Below, piece after piece: positions 1-9,990 of a stretch of 22,161 nucleotides of DNA (within the stretch, counting starts at the first letter, position 1; each line of letters starts with the position of its first letter). Under the pieces are notes generated by a model that ran no database searches, was not told where the DNA came from, and was given only the letters and a program-made list of their open reading frames with translations. Location: the NCBI GenBank assembly GCA_910592005.1, contig CAJVPP010001170.1, positions 1-22,161 on the forward strand, given 5' to 3'. Origin of the DNA: Funneliformis mosseae (Eukaryota > Glomeromycota > Glomeromycetes > Glomerales > Glomeraceae). A program made the position numbers and the translations under genes.

Positions 1-190
1 TAAATTTTGATGTAGATCGCTAAGTTACTCGAAATTGGAATTATTAACTTGATACTAGATTTCGCCAGGATATCCTTTAAGATTTGGGCTTTAAAACAAG
101 TACAAGATCATGTTTCTAGCATTTGTGGTTGATGAGTTATAGCCATTCAAAGGTAACCAATCACACTTGTGTTTCTTTTGGTAGCCACTG
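1..190. other. Unassigned left flank, no gene recognised
   Basis: This stretch precedes the point at which similarity to the right-hand LTR of element A begins. I see no match to the first 160 bases of that LTR, no recognisable domain and no RNA gene. Short open runs occur on both strands, but all are broken by stops. It is either host flank or part of another element that joins the truncated 5' LTR near base 190. Confidence 0.4.
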
Positions 191-613
191 TATATTGAAA
201 TATATAATAGAATAGATATAATACAAGTCCTTTTGTCAGTTAGGAAAAGATAGACTGACAGCTATATAGTAATCTCCTTCTTGTAAAAGATAGCGCAATG
301 CTACTTTCACTTTGTATACCTCTATTTTCTTATTTCTATTTTCTTATTTCTTTCTTATATTTTATTTTATTATTTTCTTTCTACTTCAATAAAAGCATTT
401 CTTATTTCTTACCTTAAACTCTTCATAAACTACTGTAATAACTCTTGACTTATGATTAAAGTCGCTCGCATTTAGTAAACTTGACTTAACTTAATAAATT
501 AATAATAAAAAATAACTAAGATTTAGCATGAAACTAGTTAAAACTTTACGTAAACTATAAAAGAGTCAACCCTCTGATACTGCATCTAACAATTGTAACC
601 TAAAAAGTTTACA
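191..613 (+). repeat. Element A 5' LTR, 5'-truncated
   Basis: This segment aligns base for base, with transitions and a few indels, to about 16702-17130. The shared tract includes a TATA-like CTATATAG (262-269), a T/C-rich block, an AATAAA polyadenylation-type signal (388-393) and the LTR terminus AAAGTTTACA ending at 613 (AAAGTTTGCA in the right copy). The first 160 or so bases of U3, including the 9-bp minisatellite of the right LTR, are absent. No primer-binding site complementary to a tRNA 3' end is obvious after 613. Confidence 0.85.
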
Positions 614-1380
614 TATTGTTAACCCTATGCTTAGCCATTAAACTTAGGGTAACTATGACTTAATAACAAGGAATAACATGCGAGAAACTACTAAATTACT
701 GTAGAATAAGTCCTATCATAATTAACCTTAAGTTTATTCTTTTAGATGAGTAAATAACTTTAACAACTTGTAAACATAATAAACACAATTGACATGTTAA
801 AGGATTTTTAATAGGTGTAGTTTTAAAAAAAGATTCCTTTATTGTAAAGATTTGTATCCTTAGCAATTCTTAACCTTAGATTTTAAGTCTTGAATTTGAA
901 CTATTGAGTTTATATTATTATCTCTGCCCTTTTGCAAAGACAAATTTCTATCCTATTTATATAAAAATACAATTATAAGAAATTGCTATCTAACACTAAA
1001 CTATTTTATAATGATAAGATAAACTTAAAAGATAAATTATAATTTAACGATAATAATAATATAATAATAATAATAATATAATACATGAATAAAATAAATA
1101 AACTAAAAATATTAATTAAGTTAAAAATGCTAATAATGTTAATAACATTGATTATTTGTCAATCTTTATGATGCAATAAGATTGACTTTATATGATACTA
1201 ACATTAATATTTGTTGATGATAATAGGATCCTTTTCGCTTATTTACATTTTATAACAAAACTAAAATAACTATTGATGTATTCTCATAAATACATTTCAT
1301 ATATTTGATAATTTATTTAAGTATTAGAAAATTCATCATTAATTACATGCTAAATTGATTGTAATATTAGAACTGTAAAA
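614..1380 (+). other. Element A leader (between 5' LTR and gag), no gene
   Basis: AT-rich leader with no open frame. It contains an imperfect (AAT)n tract at about 1048-1083. Just after the LTR lies a weak inverted motif (TTAACCCTA near 619 and TTAGGGTAA near 644) of doubtful meaning. No convincing primer-binding site was found. The leader passes into coding-like sequence near 1381. Confidence 0.5.
1048..1083. repeat. (AAT)n-type microsatellite
   Basis: A run of AATAAT-type trinucleotides with interruptions, within the leader of element A. It is simple-sequence DNA and no function is implied. Confidence 0.6.
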
Positions 1381-3340
1381 CTACTTACTAAAGATTCTTC
1401 TTGTCTTACTTGTAACTCTAGTACTGATTTCTTTGAATTTTTGAAAGCTTTTCAAACTTTCTTTAATTAGACTATTGATAACCTTAAAGAACAGCAATAT
1501 ATAGATAAAGCTGTGACTGTATTTGAATAAGCTATTGTTGCGTTATTTATTGACTTTCAATGAGTATATTTTCAATAAGCTTTATATTCTTTTCATTATA
1601 ATCAACTACCTTCTAATACCTTAAATCAAGCCAATAGATCTTGTATTGAAGATTTAAAGAAAAATTGATATCAGAAAATTGCATAAATGATAAATCTAAG
1701 AACTGTTACTACTACTCAATCAAGCGTAAGTAAATAACCTTCTGCTAAAGAAGAAAGAAGAAGCTTTTAAAACTTTAGAGACAATTTAGATACCTCAACC
1801 TTGACTCAGATTCTGAATACAAACTTGATGTTAAAAGTAGCAGTCTCTCTCATCTTGATAATACTGGTAGTGCAAGACTAGGCAGTTGCTATAGCTTTAG
1901 TATTACAAGATTAACAATTGGGATACTAGCTCTAAAAATAGAAAGCCATATCAATCTTATCTTGTTCTGATTCTGAAAATAAGGATAACGATGATGCTAA
2001 ATCTCCTGTTACAAAAGGCAAAAATAGACTAATATATAACACTACGTAAATAGAAATAGATAATAGAAAAAATCACAGAAAAAGTCATCGCAAACAATCA
2101 TGCTGACCTTCTCATTATAATAGTTTCTCTTCTAGCTCAGATTCTAGTGATAGTTTTTCTAAAACTGGAAACAAAGTTAACCCAATAACCGAAAATATTA
2201 ATAATGTTGATTTGCCTGATGAACTTTAACTCTTTCAAATGTTAAAGAGATTATAAGATATCTTAATTCTGTGGGATTTTCAGATTCAAGAAAAGCTAGA
2301 TTTATAGATCTTCTTACATTCAAAGGAGGTGACCAAGATCTCAGTGAGTAATTAGAATAATGCAACCATATGTGTGAGGCTAATAGCATTTCTGAAACAA
2401 AGAAGATTGACTTTGATAATATTCTTCATGAAAGGATCAGCCTTTACTTGATTTAATAAAACAAAATTCAAAAAGGATTTATGCTATTGGAATAATAATA
2501 GTAATTGATAATATAAACATTGATCCTTCATCTATCATTTTTTTAACACTATTGTACTACTCATAAACATCGATCCTTCATCTATCATTTTCTTAAACAC
2601 TATTATACTACTCATAGGTGAATGCAATAATGATCTGCTCTTTGATGATGTAAACAAGACCTGGACAATCTGTAGAAGAATATGTTGCAGAAGTAAAGTC
2701 CTTATATCTGAAATTAGATTCAAAATACAACACTCCAAAAGACAAAAAGATTGAACAATTTCTTCAAGGCTTATAATCTGAATTTCATACTGCTCTTGCT
2801 ACTGCTGTTTCATATGATTTAGAAGAAGCAATTGATAGAGCTTATTCTGTTAAAGCAGTATTATCTCATGATACAATTTTATCAGATTATTCCTTGAGTA
2901 AAGTTTATTTGAATCACAGTAAAAATTTTAAAGAAGAAGAACAACTTGCTAATATGTAACATCTTATCGATGAAAATAATAAAAGTTAATTAAGAAATTT
3001 AAGCACTTATTGTCAAGTACTACTGCAACACATAAATCTACTAATGATCATACAATAATAACTGGAGGAATTGATTGAATAATAACACATCTGGAAGCAG
3101 TAGACGAAATAGTTATAATTATAAAAAAGTAGGACATCTTTCTAAAGACTGTTGAGTACTGAAAAATAATCGTAATAATAGTGATAAGTATTATAATTGC
3201 AAACAATTTGAACATTTCGTAAGGAATTGTACCACTCAACCAAAAAATTCTTATTCTCATTGTAAACAATATAGATATTGAGGAAATTTATGCTCAACTA
3301 AAAATAGATTTGAGATAAATAGAAGCTAACGTGCTGCACT
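1381..3340 (+). pseudogene. gag: Element A gag polyprotein, broken (capsid-like region plus three CCHC knuckles)
   Basis: Gag packages the retrotransposon RNA into virus-like particles. Reading in the sense direction and tolerating stops gives a structured N-terminal part (about 1390-1700, with STDFFEFLKAFQ and IDNLKEQQYIDKAV). A Ser- and Asp-rich linker follows (about 1800-2200). The capsid-like core (about 2230-2880) has VKEIIRYLNSVGFSDSRKAR, FKGGDQDLSE and SVEEYVAEVKSLYLKLDSKY, typical of the gypsy gag family. Three zinc knuckles lie at about 3111-3155, 3186-3230 and 3249-3294. Several knuckle Cys positions are now Tyr (YYNCKQFEHFVRNC), as expected for TGT to TAT. Stops fall mostly where Gln or Trp is expected. 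No start codon can be fixed. A local 50-bp duplication lies inside the core. Confidence 0.8.
2513..2613. repeat. Tandem duplication of about 50 bp inside gag
   Basis: Two adjacent copies at about 2513-2562 and 2563-2613 start with ATAAACATYGATCC and end with CTACTC. They differ by two substitutions (both transitions) and an indel. The duplication sits in the gag core and shifts the frame. It was probably a slippage event after the element was already non-functional. Confidence 0.8.
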
Positions 3341-3534
3341 TTTATATCACACTCCAATGATGTCTAGTAATCAAAATATGTATACACTACCAACGGATAT
3401 CTTGCCATTACAACTTACATATATGACTTTTACTCCTGTTTATCCACCACATTTTTATTTAAACTACTAATGGTATCTTCAAAGGGTGAGTATACCAGTG
3501 AAAATCAAAAGCAATCAAAGCTATTTATTATTAT

Positions 3535-3885
3535 ACTTATGTAGATAAAAAACTAATATATTTAATTTTAAATTCTGGATTAGCAGAAAGTGTAATATCT
3601 AAATCATTTTTACAGCAATTAGGATGACAAATAGAAGGTCCTTCTCAAATTATAATGATAAATATTCAAGATGAATGTTTTCAATCATTAGAATAAGTAA
3701 TAAATATACTAATTCAAATTGATAATGTTGAAATATCAATGAATATCAATATTACAGAATCAAATGATTATTATATAGTAGCTGGTAATGATTGGCTTAC
3801 CAAGAGTCAAGTATAATTACATTAGGATAAAGGAGCTTTATTTTTAAATAAAATGGGGTTATATACTAAGTTTTAATGACCTGTT
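3535..3885 (+). pseudogene. Element A retropepsin (aspartic protease), catalytic Asp lost
   Basis: The retroviral-type protease cleaves the gag-pol polyprotein. The sense frame gives LILNSGLAESVISKSFLQQL, in which NSG (Asn codon 3571-3573) replaces the catalytic DSG/DTG, explained by one G to A change (GAT to AAT). Downstream, YYIVAGNDWLTKSQV matches the conserved LxGxDWL region near the end of gypsy proteases. In-frame stops occur where Trp and Gln would be expected (for example LGW after the FLQQ motif). The domain follows the zinc knuckles, as in other Ty3/gypsy elements. Confidence 0.8.
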
Positions 3886-4506
3886 AGAAAAAACTTGTAT
3901 TTGATTGATTTCAACAACTAATACTTATTATAAACCTTACAAATGAAGAATATTGTTAACAGAAGAAATTACAACTTCAAATATCATGTAGGATTTGCCA
4001 ATTAGTAATGATCTCACATTAGATAATATTACTACTATATCAAGCAGTGATCAACAGTAATTTTTGTCTCACCTGTTTCTTCTGTATTTTCTATATAGTC
4101 TGTTTATTCTGTTTATTCTATTTCACCTGTAATTTTCTTAACATCTGTAATTTATTTATTTCTTTTTATTATTTTTATAGTTTATATTTTTTTAATTATT
4201 TTATTTTATTTAAGTATATTTTATTAAAACATATATCTATATTTAGCATAGCAAGTAGTTAGCTATAGCAAATTAATTTTATATAAATAGAATAACTTTT
4301 TGTTTAAGTTGTAAATTAACTCTTTTGTGTGTTTCAAGTTATAAATAAAGGAATCAATTTAAATTCATACAAATTTACTTTTCCCTTCAATGTTATCCTT
4401 TATCTAGAATTGTTGTAATACATTATACTAACTTGCTATTGAGTTTGTTATTACGAGTTTGACTAATATATCTTAAATTCTAAAATGTGATAAATTACTG
4501 AGTTGA
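3886..4506 (+). other. Protease-RT interval: broken linker and T-rich tract, no gene
   Basis: The first part (to about 4060) reads as an acidic, Thr/Ser-rich linker (EITTSNIM, DLPISNDLTLDNITTISSSD) with stops. Bases 4060-4500 are extremely T-rich and contain an ATAAATAAAG motif near 4342. This part could be LTR-like or simply decayed sequence. The open run at 4047-4262 is low-complexity Phe/Ile/Leu and is not considered a gene. Confidence 0.4.
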
Positions 4507-4990
4507 TTCAAGTATAATGGATACCTGTAGGACTTAGAGAAAATCTTAAGGTCAGAAACTTCAATGAATAGAATCAACTGCCACAGCCTTTCATCTTAGA
4601 TGTTAAGATAATAAAATAAACTTAGTGACAATATGAAGAAAAAATTTTGGTCTCACAATAATATTATGCAGTTTTAGAAGATAATATTAGTTAGCTAATT
4701 TTTGCCAAAACTAAGCCTAATTAAATCCTAATTTAGGAGCAATGATGCTTTTCTTAATATTACGAAAATTTGAAGTAAAAGTTTGGTATTCAACCCCTAC
4801 CAATAATAAATGAAAATATCATTAGTAAGGATCAAAAAATTGATGTTAATGTTATAACTGACTTGATAAGCTAATAGACATCTGTAAATTATGTCAAAAC
4901 ACTTGCAATTGCTCTCAATATTCCTGAGAAAAAACTAAAGGTTCCTAAAATTACTGCTTTCTTGAAAGGAAACAACAAAAACTGTTAACT
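4507..4990 (+). pseudogene. Unidentified coding-like module between protease and RT of element A
   Basis: One frame (codon phase of GTAGGACTT at about 4527) keeps a protein-like composition for about 150 codons. Readable parts include VGLRENLKVRNFNE, QLPQPFILDVKII, YYAVLEDNIS, LIFAKTKPN, KFGIQPLPIINENIISKDQ, SVNYVKTLAIALNIPEKK and KVPKITAFLKGNNKN. About fifteen stops interrupt it, nearly all TAA, TAG or TGA at positions that could have been Gln, Trp or Arg. I do not recognise the family. It may be an extra domain native to this lineage or part of another insertion. It runs straight into the RT N-terminal region. Confidence 0.5.
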
Positions 4991-4994
4991 ATCT

Positions 4995-6350
4995 TTCTCA
5001 AGCAGAATGATGATTTATTTACAGATGACCTATCTCAACTATGATATACTAATGTTAAAACACATCATATACCATTAAAAATAGATATGCCAATATATCA
5101 AAGAGCATATCAGATTACTTTTTCTGAACAAGATTTTATCAAGGAAGAAATCGATAAGATACTAAAAAATAAATTGATACAACCATCTGAAAGCCTTTGA
5201 GCTTCTTCTATAGTTTTAGTAAGAAAGAAAAATGGCAAGTTAAAGTTTTGTGTTGACTATTGAAAACTTTATAGTATAATTTGATGAGACTGTTATCCTC
5301 TCTCATGTATTGATTAACTTTTAGACATATTTGATAAAGCTAAATACTTTACAACACTTGAATTAGCTAGTAGATACTGACAAGTTGCCATGATACTGAA
5401 GGATCAACAAAAGATTGCATTCATTACTAATCATGGATTATACAAATTTACTGTTATGCTTTTTAGCTTAACTAATGTACCAGCAACATTTCAAAGGCTT
5501 ATAAATAAAGTTTTTAGAGAAGAGTTAGGAAATATATAGCTGTTTATTTAAATGATATCATTATCTTCTTAATAACTTTTGAGAAACATCTTACTCATTT
5601 GAAAAACATACTTCAATGACTAAGGAAGGCTGGATTGAAATTAGAATGAGATAAATGTAAATTTAAATAGCTTGAATTTGCTTTCTTAAAGCACATCGTG
5701 AACGGATAAGGAATTGCTTCAGATCCTTCAAAAATTGAAAAGATCAGAGACTTTTCAATATCTTTTAATATTACTAAACTTCATAGATTCTTAAGACTTG
5801 CCTCATACTATCGTCGATTTATACAAAACTTTTCAACTATTGCTCACCTTTATATTTTTTACTTAAAAAGAAAATACTATATGAATGGACTGAAACTCAA
5901 CAATAGGTGTTTAAATACTTAAAGTAATGTCTAATTATAGCTTCTATTCTTATTTATTCAGACTTTTTTAAAAGTTTTGTTATTTACTGATAGATTATAT
6001 ATGAGACTAGATGTTATTTTAACTCAATTGGATGATCAACATAAGGAATATATAGTTGTATATGCTAGTTGAATTCTTAACAATATTGAGAAAAACTATG
6101 CATTTATTGAACTTAAATGTCTCGTTGCTGTTTGGACTATGGAATATTTCAGAACATATCTCCTTCATCAACTTTTTGACCTAATTACTGATTATGCTGC
6201 GTTGCAATAGTTATTTAATAACTCTGATCCACTCTGTAAATTTATGGGATAGATCATAAGAATTATAGAATTCCCTTATAATATTCACTACTATAAAGGT
6301 AAAATATATTAAAATGCTGATATCCTTTTCAGATTACCTTCTCATTAATA
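4995..6350 (+). pseudogene. pol: Element A reverse transcriptase and RNase H, broken
   Basis: RT copies the element RNA into DNA and RNase H removes the template. Visible RT blocks, in order, are DDLFTDDLSQL, PIYQRAYQITFSEQDFIKEE, SSIVLVRKKNGKLKFCVDY, KAKYFTTLELASRY, KIAFITNHGLYKFTV, PATFQRLINKVFREELG and then YLNDIII (5545-5556). The usual YLDD metal-binding pair is therefore Asn-Asp. RT-connection motifs follow, including LHRFLRLASYYRRFIQNFS (about 5778-5835). RNase H follows with VVYAS, NNIEKNYAFIELKCLVAVW and LITDYAAL. Stops replace expected Arg, Trp and Gln (FCVDY followed by TGA; ASRY followed by TGA). A one-base deletion precedes YLND. Confidence 0.9.
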
Positions 6351-6461
6351 AAAAATTATAAGATTATAATTAATTTAAAATAAAAGTAAAAGTATTAGCA
6401 GTATGACTAATGGCTCTAGTATAAAAATAGACATAAAATTATATCAAAATCTTTACCAATA

Positions 6462-6481
6462 CTTAATCCAATCTAGATACT
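6462..6481. repeat. Left target-site duplication of the SINE-like insertion
   Basis: CTTAATCCAATCTAGATACT. It matches 7377-7396 at 18 of 20 positions, and both differences are C/T. It abuts the T-run that marks the retroposon's poly(A) end. Confidence 0.85.
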
Positions 6482-7376
6482 TTTTTTTCAGTATTCGATA
6501 TATCAGAGGGGTCATATAGCGAAGAAACGACACGCACGAGTCATGTGAATCTTTTCTACTACTGATACAATTTCTGGGAAGATCTTAACTGACTCAATTA
6601 TCAGCCTTAATCCCATCGATATACTGGTCTAAGGATTGCCACCTAAGCGACCCCCTAGAAGTAGAATCCCTAAGATCATTAGATCTTAGAACTACTGTCA
6701 AATTTGGATAGAGGGATTACTTTCAGCTACAGATACTTTTAGTTGATTATTTTCCTTATCTTTACTAACACCAATCAGAATCACTATTATCTCTACCTGA
6801 TATCAGGATTTTACACATGATCAGGAAGGCTTAAATATTATCATCTTTATAGGATCTCAGAAAGGTAGGTGGCTGTTATATCTATATCATCAAGCACACT
6901 CAGGAATTAAACTTAGCTTCTATCCCAATTGACAGCTCAATTAAATAGTTGTTATAGCAGTGCAATGTAGTCTATTATCAACCATAATCACTTTAAGAGT
7001 ATCTTAAGATGTCATCTAATCTACTAATTACTAGTTAATCACTTTCTTACTTGTGTAAGAACCTCTGAGATTGAAGACGTGAGATAGTACCCATTATAGA
7101 TCTATCAGTGAAGGCCAAGTTTCTATTGATCTCTGGCTTTATTTGCATCTATTTGTTCTGCAATTTCAGTATTTAGGCATGATTAATATCAATCGACAGG
7201 TTGATTGACCAGTTTCTAACACATATTAGTATATATGCCTACATATTCAATTACATATGAAATTCTTATAAAAATCATCTAGTTTTATGCCTCAGCTGAG
7301 ACTTGAATCTATGGCTATTGCAGTGTAATCTACAATAGGAGCTTAGTTATTGCCAACTAAACTAGGGATGCTAATC
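6482..7376 (-). mobile_element. SINE-like retroposon with tRNA-like head, inserted between RNase H and integrase of element A
   Basis: The insertion is flanked by a 20-bp target-site duplication, a hallmark of LINE-mediated target-primed integration. At its left end a run of T (6481-6488) is the complement of a poly(A) tail, so the element reads on the minus strand. Its right end carries pol III-type internal promoter boxes, TAGTTTAGTTGG (A box) and GATTCAAGTCT (B box), about 66 bases end to end, as in tRNA-derived SINEs. No coding frame is seen. The 3' part (6490-6680) keeps several CpGs (GCGAAGAAACGACACGCACG), unlike the host element. At about 895 bp it is long for a SINE. It may be a dimer, since RGCAGTGYAAT recurs at 6957 and 7318, or it may include an unrecognised body. 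Confidence 0.75.
7299..7364 (-). promoter_or_regulatory. tRNA-like pol III internal promoter (A box 7353-7364, B box 7299-7309)
   Basis: Read on the minus strand, TAGTTTAGTTGG fits the A-box consensus TRGYNNARNNGG at every position. GATTCAAGTCT fits the B box (RGTTCRANTCC type) with about two differences. The spacing matches a tRNA. The A box lies 13 bases inside the element's 5' end. It would drive RNA polymerase III transcription of the SINE. Confidence 0.7.
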
Positions 7377-7396
7377 CCTAACCCAATCTAGATACT
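7377..7396. repeat. Right target-site duplication of the SINE-like insertion
   Basis: CCTAACCCAATCTAGATACT, partner of 6462-6481. After it, the element A reading resumes (integrase N-terminal region), which shows that 6482-7376 is foreign to A. Confidence 0.85.
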
Positions 7397-7399
7397 CTG

Positions 7400-8620
7400 A
7401 ATCATTTACATCTATACAACAACTTTCCATACAAAAAAAGTGAAATATTATACTGTTTACAATCACCTTCTCTACTGATAAAATACTTGAAATCCTTCAA
7501 ACCCTCTTCTTATTATCAAATCAACTGAAGTTGAATCAGTTTTACATAATATTTACAATAAACCTTTAGGAGAATACTTAGAACGTAATATAACTTTTAA
7601 CAAATTAGTATACAAGTATTATTGATCAAAAATGTATAATACAGTAAAAGAATAGGTGAAAACATATGATGTATATCAATGATAAGGAACAAGAGCCTTT
7701 ACATCTAATTTCAGTTGAATAATCCTTTGATTGAATTGAAATTGATTATGTAGAACTACTATTATGAACAAAGCAAGGTAACAGATACATTATTGTTACC
7801 ACTAAATATCTCACTAAATAGGTTAAATCTGCTACTGAATCTGATTATGCTGCACAAACTATAGCACAATTTATTTTCAAGAAATCATGTATAAAAATAA
7901 GATCTCAAAGAAAATATTAACTGATAGAACTATATTATTTCAAAATAAGTTAATAGTTACATTATTACATATTATTGAAATAAAACATCAACTTTTTTCA
8001 TCATATCACTCTTAGACAAATGGATTGACTGAATATTTCAATCAGATCTTATATACTATCTTGGCTATGTATGCTGAACAACATCAAGAAGAATGGGATG
8101 TTTTTCTCTTATCAGCCTTATTCATATATCGCATAGCACAACAAGAAATAACTAAGTACGAACCTTTTGAGTTACTATATGAATAACATGCTGTATTATC
8201 TATAGATCTATAGATATTATGACCTACTATAACACAAATATTGCCACAAATAATAAAATAATATCATAATCTTTTAACAATACAATTGCAACAACTTTAA
8301 CATGATGCACAACAGAATATTTTGCAATAATAATAAAAGTAAAAGAAATATTATAACTAAACACATAAAAGCATAGATTATCAAATCAGAGGCAAAGTAC
8401 TTCTATTTAATATTTTATAATCATATGTATATAGAGACAAATTTAAGGATAGTTTAATAGACTATTTACATTCATAATATTATACGACCTAATACATATA
8501 AATTACAAACATTGGATAGATGAATTAAGAAAATCTAATGCATACTGATCAACTTAAACCTTATCTTAAGAGAACTAATTGAGAATCTTAGATTATCATC
8601 ACAGATTAGCGGGCCTAATA
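7400..8620 (+). pseudogene. int: Element A integrase, broken
   Basis: Integrase inserts the cDNA into the genome. Sense-strand blocks in order are an N-terminal region (VKYYTVYNHLLY, then TEVESVLHNIYNKPLGEYLE and ITFNKLVYKYYW), a core start (RYIIVTTKYLTK, SATESDYAAQTIAQFIF), a middle core (KHQLFSSYHSQTNGLTEYF) and a C-terminal tail (YRIAQQEITKYEPFELLYE, then RPNTYKLQTLD and DQLKPYLKRTN). The HPQTNG-type motif is present as HSQTNG, and the VERFN-type block reads TEYFN. Stops and frame changes are frequent. The N-terminal part begins only 4 bases after the SINE's right duplication. Confidence 0.85.
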
Positions 8621-8896
8621 TTATAAATATGAAATTAAAATGAATTGTAGTTTGTAAGAAAATGATAAATACTACTATTGATTACCTCATCTTGTAAGAA
8701 TTACAAAAGACTCTAATTCAAGATTTACCTCTTAAACCACTAAAGCTCTATACTGAAGATATTCTTTATACTGAGAAAATTAAATATATTTAACAAGTTT
8801 TCTTCAGATTCTGATGTATGAAAAACCATGTTTGAATATTAATAAATGCATTCATTTTAAACAAATTTCTAAACAATAATGATATAACATCCACGT
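8621..8896 (+). other. Element A sequence between integrase and the element B insertion
   Basis: AT-rich, with short open runs (QDLPLKPLKLYTEDILYTEK near 8718-8777) that may be the degraded C-terminal end of pol or 3' untranslated sequence. Element B begins at 8897. Confidence 0.45.
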
Positions 8897-9351
8897 TATT
8901 AACGTTACTCTTTTTATCGAATAAGTTAATTATGATTTAAAGTTAAGGAGACAATAGCTATGACTTAAATCTAATCAATTTGACATGCTATTTATTAAAG
9001 AGTTTATTTAGTTAACAAGAATAAAATTATAAGTTTTATATTTGCAAAATATTAAGATTGTTTATTATTATTATTAAATATATATTGAATACAATGTTAG
9101 AATCTTATTGGAACCTGTCCTTTTTTTAAGGCATTTTCATGCTCTTTATATAGGAAAATTACAATTAAAGAAAATCTATGATAATTATGATACTACTGAC
9201 AATAATAACAGAGCTAACAGATATACTAATTATGATAAATATGTTATAAATGATAATAATGATATAAATAGTAAAAATATAATAAATAGTATGTGTGTCT
9301 ATTTGGCATATATGTTATATATGATAGGTCTGTTAGTTTTTACCAGTTTCA
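8897..9351 (-). repeat. Element B 3' LTR
   Basis: Aligned with 15850-16323. In element orientation it begins TGAAACTGGTAAAAAC (complement of the bases ending at 9351) and ends at 8897, where the expected CA is now TA. Its U3 holds three 9-bp minisatellite units (TATCATATA, TAACATATA, TGCCAAATA), against five in the other copy. The short open frame on the plus strand within it is an artefact, since the same open frame recurs in the other LTR. Confidence 0.9.
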
Positions 9352-9364
9352 ATTTTCTCTCCTA
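9352..9364 (-). promoter_or_regulatory. Element B polypurine tract
   Basis: Read on the minus strand, the bases directly before the 3' LTR are AGGAGAGAAAAT, followed by the LTR start TGAAAC. A purine run at this position primes plus-strand DNA synthesis in LTR retrotransposons. Confidence 0.8.
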
Positions 9365-9990
9365 AATTTAGGTCTTCAGACCAAATCAATATTGCTTCTT
9401 TCATTAGAGATTGATAATTTTTCTTTTTCATTAAACATATTTCAGGAAGACTTAGGTGTTGAGTATGTTGAATTTGTTCTGATCCCAGAAATTCAAAAAT
9501 GAAATAAGTTCGTATTGATGCAGTATAATATTACTTGGTTATCATGCCTTTAAAGTAAGTAAATTAAGCTGGAGAAAAAGTTTCTTTTTCTAATAACTGT
9601 TCTAGATAAAAAGCATTTATCATCATTAATATACAGTCTCTAAAGATTAAGGCTCTCCTTAGCATATGATAAATTATTTCAATCTTTTTTTTCAGCTTCA
9701 TATTATCTGTATAAGAAGGTATAATAGGAATAGGATTATTGAAGATTTTTCTTTCAAATTACTTTTGAAATCTTCTAAAGACATAATAATAAAAAAAATA
9801 AATTTTAAATAAATAATTAAAGGAATATATAACTATTTGAGGTTTCCAATTTTGTCAATCATAATATTATTTTAAAAGATCTCTATTAACAGATGTTTGT
9901 AAAACTTTTCTATTCATTTCTCTATTTTATAAGATCTGTTTAACAAAATTTGGTGAATGTAGTATGGTCCTTTTCATTTTGGTTCTAATT
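9365..9990 (-). other. Element B 3' region after integrase, no clear gene
   Basis: Minus-strand reading gives short, stop-broken coding-like runs, for example near 9400-9500 and 9600-9660. These may be the C-terminal tail of pol or a spacer. The plus-strand open frame at 9293-9502 straddles the LTR edge and has no family features. Confidence 0.4.

Noticed and set aside
617..655. Telomere-like CCCTAA/TTAGGG inverted motifs.
   Set aside because: Single imperfect units in a retroelement leader; no array.
4047..4262. Hydrophobic 71-codon frame, possible membrane protein.
   Set aside because: It is a T-rich low-complexity tract read in a Phe/Leu/Ile-rich frame, inside the broken element A polyprotein region.
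5080..5600. TGA read as Trp, i.e. a mitochondrial genetic code or mitochondrial DNA.
   Set aside because: TAA and TAG stops and TGA at expected Arg sites are just as common, frameshifts are present, and the elements are nuclear-type Ty3/gypsy.
8460..8890. Possible env gene after integrase of element A.
   Set aside because: The sequence reads as the usual C-terminal pol tail. No signal peptide or transmembrane pattern was seen.
9108..9365. Open frame of 85 codons (and its twin at 16058-16318).
   Set aside because: Both lie within the LTRs of element B, on the opposite strand to the element. The Asn/Asp/Tyr-rich reading is a by-product of AT-rich repeat DNA.
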